Assembly: GCA_014800065.1 (NCBI GenBank)
Contig: JAAVGX010000051.1
Span: 1-6,750, forward strand
Direction: 5' to 3'
DNA length: 6,750 nt
Origin: Bacteroidales bacterium
Lineage (GTDB): Bacteria; Bacteroidota; Bacteroidia; Bacteroidales; Muribaculaceae
Part shown: positions 6,672-6,750 of the stretch, one piece after another
How the letters are laid out: each line of letters begins with the position of its first letter
Position numbering within the stretch: position 1 is the stretch's first letter
Notes under the pieces: model-generated
The model's database searches: none
Seen by the model: the letters and a program-made list of their open reading frames with translations, nothing else
What the model was told of the DNA's origin: nothing
Position numbers and translations under genes: made by a program

Positions 6672-6703
6672 AGAAGGGACGCCCCCGCAGGAGCGCCCCT
6701 TTT
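6672..6703 (+). terminator. Intrinsic terminator of the prfA-DUF4153-pyrF operon
   Basis: AAGGG (6674-6678) pairs with CCCTT (6697-6701). After one A-C mismatch, CGC (6680-6682) pairs with GCG (6693-6695). The outer pairs 6672/6703 (A-T) and 6673/6702 (G-T) can extend the stem, and CC/GG inside the loop can pair further. A short T-run (6700-6703) forms the 3' side. It lies 26 bases after the pyrF stop. The T-run is short, so efficiency may be moderate. On the minus strand the hairpin could also stop a convergent transcript. Confidence 0.78.
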
Positions 6704-6750
6704 CAGTCTATAATACATTCCGGCTCGATTATTCAATGCAAATTATATCC

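Noticed and set aside
6704..6750. End of a convergent minus-strand gene at the right edge
   Set aside because: Several stops occur in the short stretch and there is too little sequence to support any coding frame.

Overview
The window looks like chromosomal DNA from a Bacteroidales-type bacterium (Bacteroidota). No genus can be named from the sequence. Three observations support this. No gene start has a convincing Shine-Dalgarno sequence; the leaders are A/T-rich instead. The divergent spacer carries Bacteroidota-style -7 boxes (TAnnTTTG type). The release factor 1 has the insertion-bearing GGQ domain I recall from Bacteroidota RF1. Base composition is moderate but uneven: prfA and pyrF are richer in G+C than the DUF4153 gene between them.

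Layout, left to right. The window opens inside the 3' end of a gene whose PD-(D/E)xK nuclease domain resembles the C-terminus of type III restriction (Res-like) helicase-nucleases. A small hairpin and a 49-base spacer follow. Next is a probable two-gene unit: a hexapeptide-repeat sugar/acyl O-acetyltransferase and a YjbQ/UPF0047 protein. The YjbQ gene converges on a minus-strand MATE-family multidrug/Na+ antiporter with only 6 bases between the stop codons. The MATE gene and prfA diverge from a 62-base spacer that appears to hold both promoters.

The right half is a tightly packed plus-strand operon: prfA (release factor 1), a DUF4153 multipass membrane protein of unknown function, and pyrF (orotidine 5'-phosphate decarboxylase). 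prfA and the DUF4153 gene overlap by ATGA, and one base separates the DUF4153 stop from the pyrF start. A hairpin with a short T-run closes the operon at about 6672-6703. The last 47 bases (6704-6750) contain nothing I can assign.

How the genes fit together. prfA and pyrF are housekeeping genes for translation termination and UMP synthesis. The membrane protein lies between them with start and stop spacing that implies co-translation. The left part is accessory in character (restriction, acetyltransferase, exporter). I see no transposase, integrase, tRNA, rRNA, CRISPR array or long repeat. I found no convincing wholly new system. The best candidates for follow-up are the membrane gene in the prfA-pyrF operon, the start-codon arrangements at yjbQ and pyrF, and the near-leaderless MATE promoter.
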